A stretch of 64,000 bases of DNA from Chinchilla lanigera (Eukaryota > Chordata > Mammalia > Rodentia > Chinchillidae). Within the stretch, counting starts at the first letter, position 1. The number at the start of each line of letters is the position of its first letter. The translations under genes were made by a program, and so were the position numbers. The stretch is from assembly GCF_000276665.1 (NCBI RefSeq), contig NW_004955425.1:23348928-23412927 (forward strand). Reading direction: 5' to 3'. Below the pieces are notes generated by a model. That model saw only the letters and a list, made by a program, of their open reading frames with translations, made no database searches and was not told the DNA's origin. Shown one piece after another: positions 22,493 to 34,030 of this stretch.

Positions 22493-23510
22493 TCAAAGCA
22501 TTCTCAGTTAGGAAGATATGGAATCAAATTGCTGAGCTTCTTGGGACTTCACACTGGGCTTCAGCTGTGGAATGAACAATGAACAATGTTATGGGATACT
22601 GAGAACGTTTGAGGAAATGTTTGAAAGTTGGAGCTTATCTAGCCATGAGATTTCTAGGTAGATTTTAAAGTAAAAATTTGTAGGTAGTAGGGGAGACATG
22701 AGGTAGAAGGTTTTAACTACCAAGAGTATAGAATGAAAGGAATGTGCATGTCATGACTAGTTTTTCTGTACTTATATACCACTGTTCAAGTCCACACTTC
22801 AGTGATTTTCTGTCAGTAGTAACCAAAGAAGGCTTTTAGTGTAAGGTTTTAAATGTATCTGTACATAAATGTTGGGGCCATTCCTTGGTCATTTATAGCA
22901 GGCAATTAGGGATGTGGTAAGGAGTGAAAGGGCAAAGCAACTATTATGTGAGAGACATATGTGTGTCTATAACACACATACATGTACACATAGTAAGATT
23001 TTCCTCCAGTAGTGTCTTAGTTGCTTTAGGAAAACAACTGTCCTACCAATTCAGTGTGTGAAATATACACATGAAACAAGCCTGATATTGTCCAAGCCTG
23101 ATATGAAATTAGCCTCACATTTTCCCCAGAGCATTCCTGGTTCCCTGCAGATCTTGAAATAGGTTATACATCAAAACCCTGTGGAATGGGTCAGATATGC
23201 TGCTGCATTCATTATAATGCAGATCATGGTTGTGGATTCGGTATGCAGATGTGTATAGAAAGCCTGCAGATGTGCACAAAGAAAAAGCTGTTGAAAAGGT
23301 TTGAATACATTGCACTGGTGCCAGGCATATTTATCATAGGCTGGTTACTGAGAATGCAGATGGATTTGTTTCATTATCTGTGCAATACAAAATATGTAAT
23401 GAGCAGTGACTAAATTGATCAAGGTATCTCATCTTTGGCCAATAGGAGTTCTTTACGTTGGCCTGTATATTCTTTTGATTAAACCATAGGGAACACTGAT
23501 CATTAAAAAT
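22493..23510. other. Unique intergenic DNA
   Basis: No recognisable gene or element. Short frames at about 23115-23525 carry no known domain. Confidence 0.3.
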
Positions 23511-23513
23511 GCA

Positions 23514-24215
23514 CATCAAAACCACAGTGAGATAATACCTAATACCTATTAGGATGGTAAATATAAAAAATAAAAAAGAACCAGTGTTGGGAAAGATATG
23601 GAGAAATTGTGATCCTTGTTTATTGCTTGTAAGAATGTAAGTATTGCAGCCACTATGAAAAATAGTATGGTGGTTCCTTAAGAAATTACAAGTAAAATTA
23701 CTATATGATCCAGCAACTCCACATCTGGTTATGTACTCAAAGGCAGTGAAAATGAGAACTTGATGAGGTATTTATACACCCACATTTATAGCATCATTAT
23801 TTACAATAGCCAAAATGGAGAAGAAACCCAAGTGTCCATGAATGGCTGAATGGATAAACCAAATGCATATAGTGGAATATTACTTAGCCTAAAGAAGAAA
23901 ATTCTGATGCAGGATATATCACGGGTAAACCTTGAAGACATTGCACTCTAAATTAAATAAGCCAGTGACAAAAGGACAAGCATTTTGATACCACTCATGT
24001 GATACACCTACCTACAAGGTAGAATAGTCAAATTCATAGAGACAGAAAGGGAATGGTGGTACCCAAGGGTTAGGAGGAGAATGGAGAATTATTGTTTAAT
24101 AGGTATGGAATTTAAGTTTTGCAAGGTGAAAATAACTCTGTGTATAGATGCCTCTGAACTATACACTTAAAAGTGGGTAGAGTGGTAAATTTTGTTTTAT
24201 GTGTATTTAATCACA
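23514..24215 (+). mobile_element. Old L1 3' end, sense
   Basis: ORF2-end and 3' UTR motifs in L1 order: ACCACAGTGAGATAATACC, GGAGAAATTGTGATCC, CAAAATGGAGAAGAAACCCAAGTG, GGAATATTACTTAGCCTAAA, and an ATCACAGC-like 3' end. The frame is full of stops, so it is a decayed L1 of mammalian-wide (L1M) type. Confidence 0.85.
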
Positions 24216-25140
24216 GCTTTTAAAAATAGGAATATCAGGAAGATTCCTATGGTAAAAGCTATATCAGAATATTTAAGAGAGAATGGAAGGCATGACATTG
24301 GAAAACCTAAATGTAGGCAGTTATTCAAAAATTTAAAATATATAGGAAATCAACAGACTATTCAAAAATCCATTTACATACCACTTTAAATATACTTTTT
24401 ATATATTTTCTTCATGTATGTATATTTTAGTAAAGAAATTTATATTAAAAATCCATAGGGAGTGTTTTCCCTTTTGTTATAAGACAGTTTACATTAGTTT
24501 GAATCAAATATGTGGAATATCAGGTCTAGACTAATCATATCGAACAGTTAATACTTTGAAAGAAGACACAGGGTCCAGGAGCTTGTGTTTGCTGAAGGTA
24601 TATAGTGGAGAAGCTGGGAGATTACCTATGCAGTCTGATGCCCTCTCTTTGCATCTAGTGCCTTCTAGGGGATCCCTTGAGAACTGGTTCTATCTTGATT
24701 TCCCTCTTTCCTCATGATTTAGCTACCTTTACCTACCAGTCTTATAATATGGGAATAATAATTAATTCCTATTCTCCCCTCTTCTGTTTAACATCTAAGA
24801 ATTTACCTTGTAGCATTTATCTCACATTTCTGTTTCCTCACTTTACAGTGCTGTAATTGATCATTCATTTGTTTCCAGTGCTGACAGCCATAACCTTCAT
24901 TGTTGAGCTCTCTATTGAGTTTTGGTCTACTAGTTCCATCTGCTGATTAATATTGCTCTTTATTCAGATCCTTACTTCCTCTTGTTCATCCCTCCGACCT
25001 TCCTGGTTTTCTCTTTAAGTGTACTACTGCTTGGCTTGGCTTAATATATCCTTCTATTCCTATTTCTGTCTTAGTAAAAAACTTTTCCGTTGCTTCACAG
25101 AAGCCACAGTTTGGTAATATGTGACATGCAAAGTTTTATT
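24216..25140. other. Unique intergenic DNA
   Basis: No recognisable element; ordinary AT-rich intergenic sequence. Confidence 0.3.
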
Positions 25141-25235
25141 TTAGGGGAAGTTTTTGGAGAAGTTTTTGTTTATGTGTTTGTTTGGTTTTAGGAGAAGTTT
25201 TAGGAGAAGTTTTTGTTAATGTGTTCGTTTTGTTT
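25141..25235. repeat. Small local tandem duplication
   Basis: The phrase GGAGAAGTTTTTGTTTATGTG and its variants recurs in tandem (25156, 25190-25220), giving a degenerate local duplication of about 50 bp with GTTTT-rich linkers. Confidence 0.6.
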
Positions 25236-25236
25236 T

Positions 25237-25394
25237 GTGGTGCTGGAGATTGAGCCCAGGGCCTTTGCACTGAATTATATCCTTTTTTATTTGGGGACAG
25301 AGTCTTGCTAAGTTACCCAGGTGGGACTCAAACTTGTGATCCTCCTGCCTTACCCTCCCAGAGTGCTGCGAGACAGGTGTGTGCCACACCTGGA
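25237..25394 (-). mobile_element. Composite ID-B1 SINE, antisense
   Basis: An antisense ID 3' half (GGTGCTGGAGATTGAGCCCA, 25238-25280) is joined to an antisense B1 (about 25283-25394, with CTCCTGCCTTACCCTCCCAG). The ID-B1 arrangement recurs at 34595 and 62171, so it is likely a composite SINE family rather than chance. Confidence 0.65.
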
Positions 25395-26309
25395 TCAAAG
25401 TACATTTTGAAATTTTGTTTTAAATTTGAATGTTTTGGGGTAAAGCCATGCCTGTATAACTGTTACTGCTTTTATTTACCTCACTCACCCCACTCATTTA
25501 CATTTCCCATTTGTTCTTGTAGACATTGTTTAATTTGCCACCTCTGCTGATATTCCAGAGCATGGTATTCAATGCTCTGGATATTGTCTGCACTCCATTT
25601 CCTCAATTTTATTTCCTACTACTCCCCCATAGGAAACCTTGTCCATTTTCTTATCATAGTTCTCCTTTTCTTCCCTCTGACACTTTTCCAAATACCTTGA
25701 AAATAAACTACTCTCACATTTATGACCAATTTCTCACATTGTGTATGACCATTTTCTGGCACTGTGTGGATGAATTCATTTTTTTGGCATTGGGTAGAAA
25801 AAATTTGTCTTAGAGGAACACGTAGGCTATGGAAGAGATTAGTGTGTAAACAGCTACTTTTAATAGTACATTTTTAAAAAAGAGCAGCTATAGACATAGT
25901 AAGCTCTGCTTGGGCAGGAATGATTGGATTCTGCCTGAGAAGACTGCATCTTTTCTCTTTCCCTGTTTGTTTCAAATCATTGACTTCTTTGTGCTTTGAC
26001 TATACCATTTCTTAATGAACTTTAAAAAGGTTCCTTATCTTTCCAAAACTAGATGACAATCTCCTGGAGAACAGTGATCATATTTGAATTTTATATATCT
26101 ATATCCTTTCCTGCTCATACTGGAAACTCCAAGTTTTTGTTTAAAGTATGAAAATCAAGGTTTTCGATGATGAGAAATAGAAAATTATCTTGCTGTTTTA
26201 AGCAAAAATGTTTATTGGAAGGATAATGGAGACACAGAAATGACAGGAGTTCTAAGGAGTAGACTTGGAGAAGAGACAAGAACCAAGGGCCCCCTAGGGT
26301 AGGCAGGTA
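25395..26309. other. Unique intergenic DNA
   Basis: No recognisable gene or transposon; two short frames (25305-25813) lack recognisable domains. Confidence 0.3.
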
Positions 26310-26700
26310 TGATAGTTAACTGATTGTGTCAATTTGAGGAGGAAATGCCCATATGAGTTGGATTAGCATAGCTCTGGTGTGGTTGAAGGGATTTATTGAA
26401 ATCAGAAGACCCATGCCAGTAGCACCAACCATTAGGCTTGCTGCCTGAGTGGAACAAAAGGGAAACGAAGAAGAAAGGCTCATTTCTGTTTCTTCCACTT
26501 CTTTCAGGGAGCTCCAGTCTTCACCTTCACTTTGGATATTGTCTCCTGGATTCTAGCTCATATCTTTTAGCTTCCTGATATGGACTTGCATGGAACTCTA
26601 CAGTGAGCTCCAGGCTGTTGACCTTTTGATCTTTCAGATCTCCAGTACACACAGCCCTTTTACACTCTTCCATGCCTGACTCTGAGGTGGGCATTGTAAA
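26310..26700 (+). mobile_element. Possible LTR-like repeat
   Basis: The segment beginning GATAGTTAACTGATTGTGTCAATTTG and continuing through a GAAGGGATTTATTG-like section resembles a widespread mammalian repeat with that opening. I cannot name its class with confidence, and boundaries are approximate. Confidence 0.3.
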
Positions 26701-27221
26701 CCCAGCCAGCTGCTGTCATCTCTGGAAACTGTCCTTATCACTGCCTTCCTCCATAAATTGGTATATGTGAGCCTTTGCCTTGGGTCATTTTCTCAGACTT
26801 CAGAGTTCCAGGCAGCTCTGCCTTTCAGGGAGTAGACAAAGGAAGGATCTGTCCTCTGTGGGCTCCAGGAGCAAAGCTTCTCACAATATCATACACAGAA
26901 CAGACTCTACCAGATAGGAAGAGGATCTGATTCTGGATTAACCCCCTCCACTGCAATGTGGAGAAGGGAATCAGCAACACATATCCATTACTAATGAATT
27001 AAGAATTTATGTAACTTTTATTTTGGGGAATCTGGAGAGAAGATATGGCAGAGAAGTGATTTATGATGAAAATCCTTGGCATGTAGGGTGGTAGGGAGAA
27101 AAAAGTACAAGTTTTGAAACTAGGGCAAACCATGGTACCCCAACGTGTGTATTTACACAGGGGAAGTAGGAGGTTAGACATGTAGGAGGGGGATCCTAAG
27201 AATAATCCTTATTAAGAGGTG

Positions 27222-27690
27222 TGTTATGGTTTGAATGTGGCCCTACTTTCTTGTGTTAGAAACTTAACCTCTAATGGTGTTTGAAAAGAAGGGACTTTTG
27301 GGAGCTGACTGGGTTAAAGAACTCTGCCCTCAGAAATGGATTAATCTATTCATGGATTAATGAATTAGTGGATTAATGGGTTATCGAGAGAGTGCCTTTG
27401 TTACCAAAGAAACCTCTCTTGGCCTTGCTTGCTTCATCTCAACACATCTGCCCATAAGAAGACCTTCACCAGAGAAGATGCTGGCACTATGCTCTTGGAC
27501 TGCCCAGACTCCAGAATTTATAAATTAACATGGATTATACAGAAAGAAGGCTTACCGCTTACATTTTATAGCATTAGCGTTTTCCATTCTTTACCAAATG
27601 CCGAAGACTCTTTATTCTCCACTCCTCCTGCCATGGCACCCTATGTTTTGGAACAGTGCATCACATAGCATTTATGAAATAAACAAGTTC
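27222..27690 (+). mobile_element. MaLR-type solo LTR
   Basis: Begins TGTTATGGTTTGAATGTGGCCCT, the hallmark MaLR (MLT1/ORR1-like) LTR start, with a CCTTCACCAGAGAAGATGCTGG middle and a GAAATAAAC-type polyadenylation region near 27675. Short frames inside it (27429-27668) are not genes. Confidence 0.75.
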
Positions 27691-27753
27691 TTCATTTGGA
27701 GAGCAATCAAGGATATCTACCTCTAGCTGGCTATCTGTGTATCAATATTAAGA

Positions 27754-27828
27754 GCTTCTGATTTGCAAGACGGTTGTAACTCTGTGGAGTTACAATGGAG
27801 TTAAACAATGATCTTGCAAATCAGAAGC
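27754..27828. repeat. Perfect nested hairpin
   Basis: Arms 27754-27770 and 27812-27828 are perfect 17-bp reverse complements (GCTTCTGATTTGCAAGA). Inside, 27774-27782 and 27787-27795 form a second perfect 9-bp stem (TTGTAACTC). It could be a small palindromic transposon relic or a folded RNA. Function unknown. Confidence 0.85.
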
Positions 27829-28284
27829 AAATACTGAATGGAATATACATGACTTGGAGCCTGAGCATTATTCACTGAACCTAGCTCTTTCCTGTACCTC
27901 CCAATTCTGACTTCTACTGTATGGGTTCTATTCTCAGGCATGTTCTTCCCTAGATGCAGCAGCTCCTGTTTGCATTTTTCCAGGTTTCATTACCATGGAA
28001 AAGGGGGTCTTTTCCCCCGGGATTCACAGCAAGTATTTCACTGAACCCCATTGGCTGTGTCTGAGGTGTGTGATTATCTTGTATCTTGTACATGTGACTA
28101 TGACCAGGGAAGTGATGCACTGATTGTTTTGGCTCTGGCCAATAAGTCTAGGCCTGAAGCTCCATCCAGATATATGGACTAAGAACTGGGGAGGAACACT
28201 GTGCAGAGGCAACTTGGGATATCATTATCAAAAGGAGGAATGGATGTATGGTAGCCCAATACCAGATTCTGAACATTAGCATTT

Positions 28285-28515
28285 GATGTGTCCTGGATGT
28301 TTCCTCTTTGCTAGGTACTGGACTAGATTTTTTTACAAATATATTTTCACTTAATTTTGTTCTTAAAATGTCCTGTGAGAGTTATTTCTTTGTCTGTTCT
28401 ATAATTGAGAAGATGATCAAAGAGAGGTTTAAGTTATTGCTTAATTTCATACCAGTCAGTGGTTAATTGTTGGAGCCAGGATTCTAGCTAAAGTATTTCT
28501 GAATCCAAGTGTAGT
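28285..28515 (+). repeat. Possible MIR SINE fragment
   Basis: Weak correspondence to the MIR order (TTGCTAGGTACTGGACTAG ... TTAATTTTGTTCTTAAAA ... CAGTCAGTGGTTAATTGTTGGAGCCAGGATTC). Diverged. Confidence 0.4.
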
Positions 28516-28682
28516 ACATCTCCCATCACCTCTTCTTTGGTATTCAGAAAATACCTGATCAATAGCTGCAGCATCACTGGAAAATGATTGTAGTCTAAGC
28601 AATTATTTTGAAGTTTGAGGCACTCATTTGGGTGTGTTTCTAAAATGATGAATTTACATTATTTTAAGTTTATTACTTGTTT

Positions 28683-28830
28683 AGGTTCACGTGGGATTCA
28701 TCTGTTCATTCCATAAATATTTGCTAAGTGCCTTATACAAACCAGATGCTGTTCTATTAACCAAGGGTGAAGCAGTGAATGAAACAACTCCCCTTCTCAA
28801 GGAGCTTACATTCTAGTGTAGACCAACAGT
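28683..28830 (-). repeat. L2 LINE 3' fragment
   Basis: TCCATAAATATTTGCTAAGTGCC, then a CAGATGCTGTTCTA segment and CAAGGAGCTTACATTCTAGTG are the antisense L2 3' end signature. Confidence 0.8.
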
Positions 28831-28879
28831 AGGTGGCTTATAATACTGGCTGGGAGGCTTCCCTTTTAATTTAGGTTAT

Positions 28880-29090
28880 TGAGGGGGCTCAAGCCTTCTA
28901 AACATGTGCTGGCATAGGCAGACCATGAAGTGTCATTCATGGTTCGCCCAGCAGCCACTCTGATTACCTAATCATTGAGGCCAAATGTAGATCAGGGCCA
29001 GAAATGAGGGCAAAAACTAAATGACTTAATGCAAATCAGATAAGCAATAAAAGAAAGCCAAATGAATGGAATGCTCATTAATGTTCAAAA
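28880..29090. promoter_or_regulatory. Candidate conserved noncoding element
   Basis: Between an L2 and a hAT relic lies a compact repeat-free block with TGATTACCTAATCATTGAGG and GCAAATCAGATAAGCAATAAA, dense in homeodomain and POU/GATA-like sites. Inference only. Confidence 0.35.
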
Positions 29091-29428
29091 CACCTTTCCT
29101 TCAATTTTATGGATTATTTTTAGAAAGAATTTCTCCCCATCTTCCCTCAATCACGACCTTCCCTCCATGCACCCAGAATTGGAGAATCTTTAGAGCACTG
29201 TTATCAAGGGGTGATCTGCAGATATCTGTGGTCCTCTTTCAGGAGTCTGGAGGCAAAAATCATTTTCATAATAAGACAAAATTTTTTTTTTTTACTTTGT
29301 TGACATTTGCTCTGATGATGCAAAAGCAATAGTGGATAAAACTCATGTTTTAGAGTGAGTCACTATTATGGCCTCAAACTCTGCTCATAGTAATTTTATT
29401 TCTGCTCATAATTTAAAAAAAATTGTCA

Positions 29429-29492
29429 TCTATAGCTCAGCAGTACAGTGCCTGCCTGAGAGTGCAAGGTCCTGTGTTCAATTTCTGGTACA
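29429..29492 (+). mobile_element. ID SINE fragment
   Basis: CATCTATAGCTCAGCAGTACAGTGCCTGCC and a TTCAATTTCTGG B-box region; truncated at the 5' end. Nested in the hAT relic. Confidence 0.7.
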
Positions 29493-30067
29493 TTTAAGAC
29501 CAGTTTTGATGAAACAATAAAAATAGTTTTTCAAAATCTCAACCCTTTTGCAAACATCGTTTTGATGTTCTGGGTGACAAAAGAGAAGCATGCGGAGAGC
29601 ACACTCGTTTGTGTCCCAGAGTGCTGCTACATGAGCTGAACTCTGGTGCGATGGAGCCCTGCGCTGACCGAGCTGCTTTCTTCATGAACACTGTTTGTAC
29701 TTGGAAGGACAGGTGACAGACGATGGTAGTTCAAAGTTGAATGTTTGGCAGACATCTTTTAAAAAATGAGCAAAATGATCTTCCAAGGAAAACAACTGAC
29801 AGTGTTTATTGCTAATACTAAAATTTAAACTCTCAGGTAAAAATCAGAAATTTGGAACATTTGTATGAGCTCCTGTGACCCTAAAAGTATCCCAATATTT
29901 AAAGACTTTTCTGATGAGATTGGTAGTCATTTTAGTGAATTTGATTTTTAAAATATTATGTAATGAAATGTGTTAACATTTGAATAAGTCAGTAAACTTT
30001 CTCACATAACCAATATGTGATAGTATAAAATCATGCACAGTTAGATGATCTGTTCAAAGTGCAAGGT

Positions 30068-30156
30068 AGGGGTTGGAAGCATATCTCAATGGTAGAATGC
30101 CAGCCTGGCATGTTTGAGGCACTGCATTCAATGCCCAGAATTCCCCTCCCCACAAA
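30068..30156 (+). mobile_element. Diverged ID SINE
   Basis: GGGGTTGGAAGCATATCTCAATGG, CCAGCCTGGCATGTT and a TTCAATGCCCAGAA B-box-like region; nested in the hAT relic. Confidence 0.6.
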
Positions 30157-30280
30157 AGTGAAAATAAACAAATATATTTAATGTAGGAAAGTATGAATAT
30201 TTCAATGATATGGGTTCAAGTCCAATGTTGCAACTAACTTCTAAGAAACTTCATACATTTTGGCTTAGTGGTATTTTACC

Positions 30281-30435
30281 TTTTTTTTCTTTTTATTGAG
30301 ACAAGGTCTCTGTATGTAGTTCAAGCTGGCTTTGAACTCACTATGTAGCCCAGGCTGGCCTTGAACTTGAAGCAGTTCTCCTGCCTCAGCCTCCCAAGTG
30401 CTGGGATTACAGGTGTGCAACACCACACCCTGCTC
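30281..30435 (-). mobile_element. B1 SINE
   Basis: A T-rich tail, then GAGACAAGGTCTC...GTAGTTCAAGCTGGC...CCTCAGCCTCCCAAGTGCTGGGATTACAGG in antisense, with the internal GGCTGGCCTTGAACT duplication typical of B1. It splits the hAT relic. Confidence 0.92.
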
Positions 30436-30640
30436 ATTTTAGTTTATTATTAAAGTGGAACACCCCTAGTTATCCAAATAACCTGTTTTTTTAATGACAA
30501 ATATTCAGAGAGCTGGATTTTCTTTATTTGCTTCAGCAAAACAACATATCATGACAAATTGAAGACAGGCTAATATGAGACCTCAGCTGTCTTCTAATTA
30601 AATTTCTTTTGGGGAGGGTGAGGAATAGGTTTGGTTTTTT

Positions 30641-30658
30641 ATTTATTTATTTATTTAG
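30641..30658 (+). repeat. (TTTA)n simple repeat
   Basis: Tandem TTTA units directly before an antisense B1; probably part of its A-rich tail. Confidence 0.7.
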
Positions 30659-30662
30659 TTGT

Positions 30663-30770
30663 TTTCATTTTTTTGAGACAAGGCCTTGCTGTGCAGTTTA
30701 GGTTGGCCTTAAACTGGCTGAGATCCTCCTGTCTTAGCTTCCTGAGTGCTGGGGTTACAGGCATGCAGCT
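30663..30770 (-). mobile_element. B1 SINE, truncated
   Basis: TTTTTTGAGACAAGGCCTTGCTG, then a GGCCTTAAACTGGC segment and GTGCTGGGGTTACAGGCATG in antisense. It lacks the duplicated middle of a full B1. Confidence 0.8.
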
Positions 30771-30947
30771 TAATACAGTTATTTTTAATAAAATATCTTA
30801 CATTAACATGCAATAGGATTATTTTAATTGTTTTAAAATGAATTGATAAGTAAATACTTTTGAGTACTATCAGTTTTAATTTCTAATACTATAAATACAT
30901 ACTGATATAAGCTATAAACAAAAACTCTTTGAAGTTCTCCATAATTT

Positions 30948-31072
30948 TTATTTTGTTTTGTTTATTACGACAGGGTTCCAGTAGGTAGCAGAGGCTGGTC
31001 TTGAACTCACATTCTCCTGTCTCGGTCTCTGGAGTGCTGGGTTTATAGGCAGTGCCACTGTGTCTGGCTGGG
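30948..31072 (-). mobile_element. B1 SINE, diverged
   Basis: TTTATTACGACAGGGTTCC, CTGGTCTTGAACTCACATTCTCC, GGAGTGCTGGGTTTATAGGC in antisense. More diverged than its neighbours. Confidence 0.7.
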
Positions 31073-31079
31073 GTCCTCA

Positions 31080-33860
31080 GTAAGTTTCAGGGAACAAGAA
31101 AATTTGAGAGCTCCTCAAATTGAGAAACATTACCTGCAAAACTCTTTCCTTCCAAGGATCAAAAGGTGTATCTCTATTCTTTACTTTTCCTGCAATGTGA
31201 ACCTAGCCAAAGAGTTCCCCACAGAAGCAAAAATGTGTTAGGGAACTTTTGAGCAGTGCTAGTATTTACAGGCCCTGCTCTGATTATCAGAGGCTGATTT
31301 CTAGCAATGGAAACCTCAGATTATTTTATTAAATCATGGGAGAAATGAGATTCTCAGACTTGGTTTTAGAAAGAGGCTGTTCTCTGTCTGGATAAGGGAG
31401 CCCACCTGGAAAGATCTTGGATGTGTCCCATACCACATGACCCCTGCCCTACAGCTCCTGCCTTCACCCTGACCTTGGACTGCACCTTTGACCTCAGGCT
31501 CTACCATTCCCCACTGGTGCCAGCATTCATGGTGAAAAGTGGGAGCCTCCCCTGACTCCCTAGCAGGTGGCAGGAGAAGGGAAGGACACGTGCTCCTAGT
31601 TGAAGTCCTGAGCGTGCTTCCCTTGACGAGGGCTCCAACAGGGGCTGATTTCAGTGCCAAGCAGGCACCATCTATCTAGTGAGATGGTCTTCTCGGTGCC
31701 TGCTTGGGAGATTTTGGTTTAAAAAAGTTTAAAATTAATTTTTTTCCAAGTTGGGACTCACTTTCACTTTAAAGAAAATTCTACATTTTAAATCCTTAAT
31801 CCTGATTAAAGATTATGATAAAGACAAGTAAAATTAGGGGTGGTTTCACAGTGGTAAAATGGGATTGTTTCTCTCTTTATGAGACTGAATGATGGAATTT
31901 GACCCATAGGCTATAAAATTAAGCCCATAAGCAGTACTTTGAAACACGAGAGAGGTAATGATCAAGAACTATCTGGTTTCCCAAATTTTGTAAAATGGCA
32001 TCATATTTTTCAGGGCCACTGGCAAAGGAAAAATAAACATTCCACAAAATTGTCTATTTTCTAGTTAAACTGATGCCCTATTATTGTATCTGAAAAGCTA
32101 AGTTGTAATTTTGAGGACACCGTGGATGAAAGAGAAAAAAATGCCTACCACTAGTAACAGATGTGAAATTACATTAGATAAATATAATCATTAGTTTCAG
32201 TCTCACCCTGGTTAATTTGTTTGTGGAAATGTGCAACCCATTATTCATTAGATAATTTTTCACACATTGATTAGAAAGCCATGTCGAATTGTGACCCTGC
32301 ACATTTGGGTTTACCTATCTAGCAATGAAGTATACCACTTACAATAGTGGAAATGGGGGACAAAATGTTTATCTCAAGCTGATTTTGTGCCAATAAATAA
32401 AGTAAATCAATAGCCAGTGAAGTGTGAACAACATTTCTCTGCTGTATAATATGGTTTTGGGGGCAATTTGACATGCTACAAGGGGAAACAAGGGTCTTGA
32501 ACAGAAAGGTAATAAAAGCAAATCATGCTGGTAACTGTTATTGAAGTCCTGTACTTTTCTATACTTGGGCAGCTTTAAGATGTGAAAAATAATGCACATA
32601 AAATTATAAAAATATTGAGGCAACTCTCCCCCATATTTACAAACATTCTTTCTTATAGCTAAACTTGATTTTATTGGTCATGCATTCTATACCTGTGACA
32701 AATCTTTTCTATTTTCTGTTTGATTTAATTTAATACACAAATTCAAATACCTTTAAAGTATTTAGAACAAATAAAGCACAAACTCTTTAAATTTCAAGTA
32801 GATTTTATTAGCCTTCCATAAGATCTCATCTGAATTTTACTTTTGAATATTCAGATAGCTGCTTACAGTAATAAAAAGAATCTCTCAAATTAAAAAAAAT
32901 ACATTTTTCTGCCCTGTGAAAAGCCTTAGAGAGAAACCTTCATGTCTTCATCTTTCACCTTTCTTATCATTCCACGCCCTGCAGAACTACAGAAATCTGC
33001 CTTAAGTCCACGAATCTTATTCTAGTCTCTGAAGGAGAATGGTGATATATTTGCGTTTATAAAGTGTATCTTGTCATTTGGAACTTCAAATGTTGTGTTT
33101 AAATTAAATGAAAGCAACACCTTTTCCCACAGAATATAGGCTGTGTTCAAGTAATTAATGGTCAAAAACAGGGCTTTTTCCTATGGATCAGACAGTGGTT
33201 TGTTACCATAGAAAGGAGGTGTTTGGGCTATTTGGTTTCTGACAGGACCCTTCTGGCCCTCTTGATATAAAATAGCCAGGGAAACCTGCAGATTCAAAGG
33301 AGAAGTGGCTACTGGTATCACAGATACAGTGTTTTGATGCCCAAGAATGTCTTTTGTTTAATAAATTGTGTGTACCATTGTTAGAATTTTCAAAAATCGT
33401 GGAGCACAGATTTTTAAAATAATGTGTGCAGACATAGTGCGTATTTAACTGTTTATGTTTAGTGACTTGCTGCATATGAAGAGTACTGTGAGTTATCTGT
33501 CTATATACCTGTATCTTATTTTCAGATAATCCTCGTCCCTTTTTAAATTTGGAGATGGATTCAGTCAATTGTAGTTGATTTTTAAGACCTAGATTTCAAC
33601 AGATTTATAATATATTATGAATTACATAAAAGATCTTATTATCTCTGATTTCTCATTTGAATGCTAAATTAGCAGAAGTATAAGTACTTCCAGTGTATTA
33701 TAGCAGCCATAGGAGAGATGGAAGGAGAGTTAGACTGACAGTCAGACATGTATTCTAGGCCTTTCCCTGTCCTCGAGACACGAAACCTTTTTGGTCTTGG
33801 TGGACTAGATGATCTGTAAGTCCCTTTCTTGCACCTTTAGTCTTCTATGCATATGTTTTT
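31080..33860. promoter_or_regulatory. Unique DNA with candidate conserved block at about 31720-32650
   Basis: Repeat-poor for 2.8 kb in an otherwise repeat-filled desert. About 31720-32650 is AT-rich with ATTAGATAAAT, CATTAGATAATTTTTC and TGATTAGAAAG homeodomain-like cores. A hairpin lies at 31657-31707. Regulatory function is inferred. Confidence 0.35.
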
Positions 33861-34030
33861 AATGGTTTGTCTTTTTTTTTTTGCTTTTTTTTTGAGACAG
33901 GGTCTCCCTATGTAGTTCAGGCTGGCCTTAAGCTCACTTTGTAGCCCAGGCTGGTCTTGAACTTCTAACGATTCTCCTGTCTCAGCCTCCCCAGTGCTGG
34001 GATTACAGGCGTGTACCACCACGGCTGGCA
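33861..34030 (-). mobile_element. B1 SINE with target duplication
   Basis: A poly-T run and GAGACAGGGTCTCCCTATGTAG, then the duplicated middle and GCTGGGATTACAGGCGTG in antisense. 14-bp flanks ATGCATATGTTTTT (33847-33860) and ATGCGTATGTTTTT (34031-34044) differ at one base. Confidence 0.92.

Larger units (their letters stand above)
29190..30605 (+). pseudogene. Decayed hAT transposase gene with three SINE insertions
   Basis: Segments in order recall a mammalian hAT (Buster/Charlie-type) transposase coding region: TCTGGAGGCAAAAATCATTT (29246), a GAAACAATAAAAATAGTTTTTCAAAATCTC block, TTTTCTGATGAGATTGG (29908), and the C-terminal hATC-like TTGCTTCAGCAAAACAACATAT region (30525-30600). It is interrupted by ID pieces at 29429-29492 and 30068-30156 and by a B1 at 30281-30435. 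Many stops and frameshifts make it nonfunctional. I have not rebuilt it. Confidence 0.7.
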
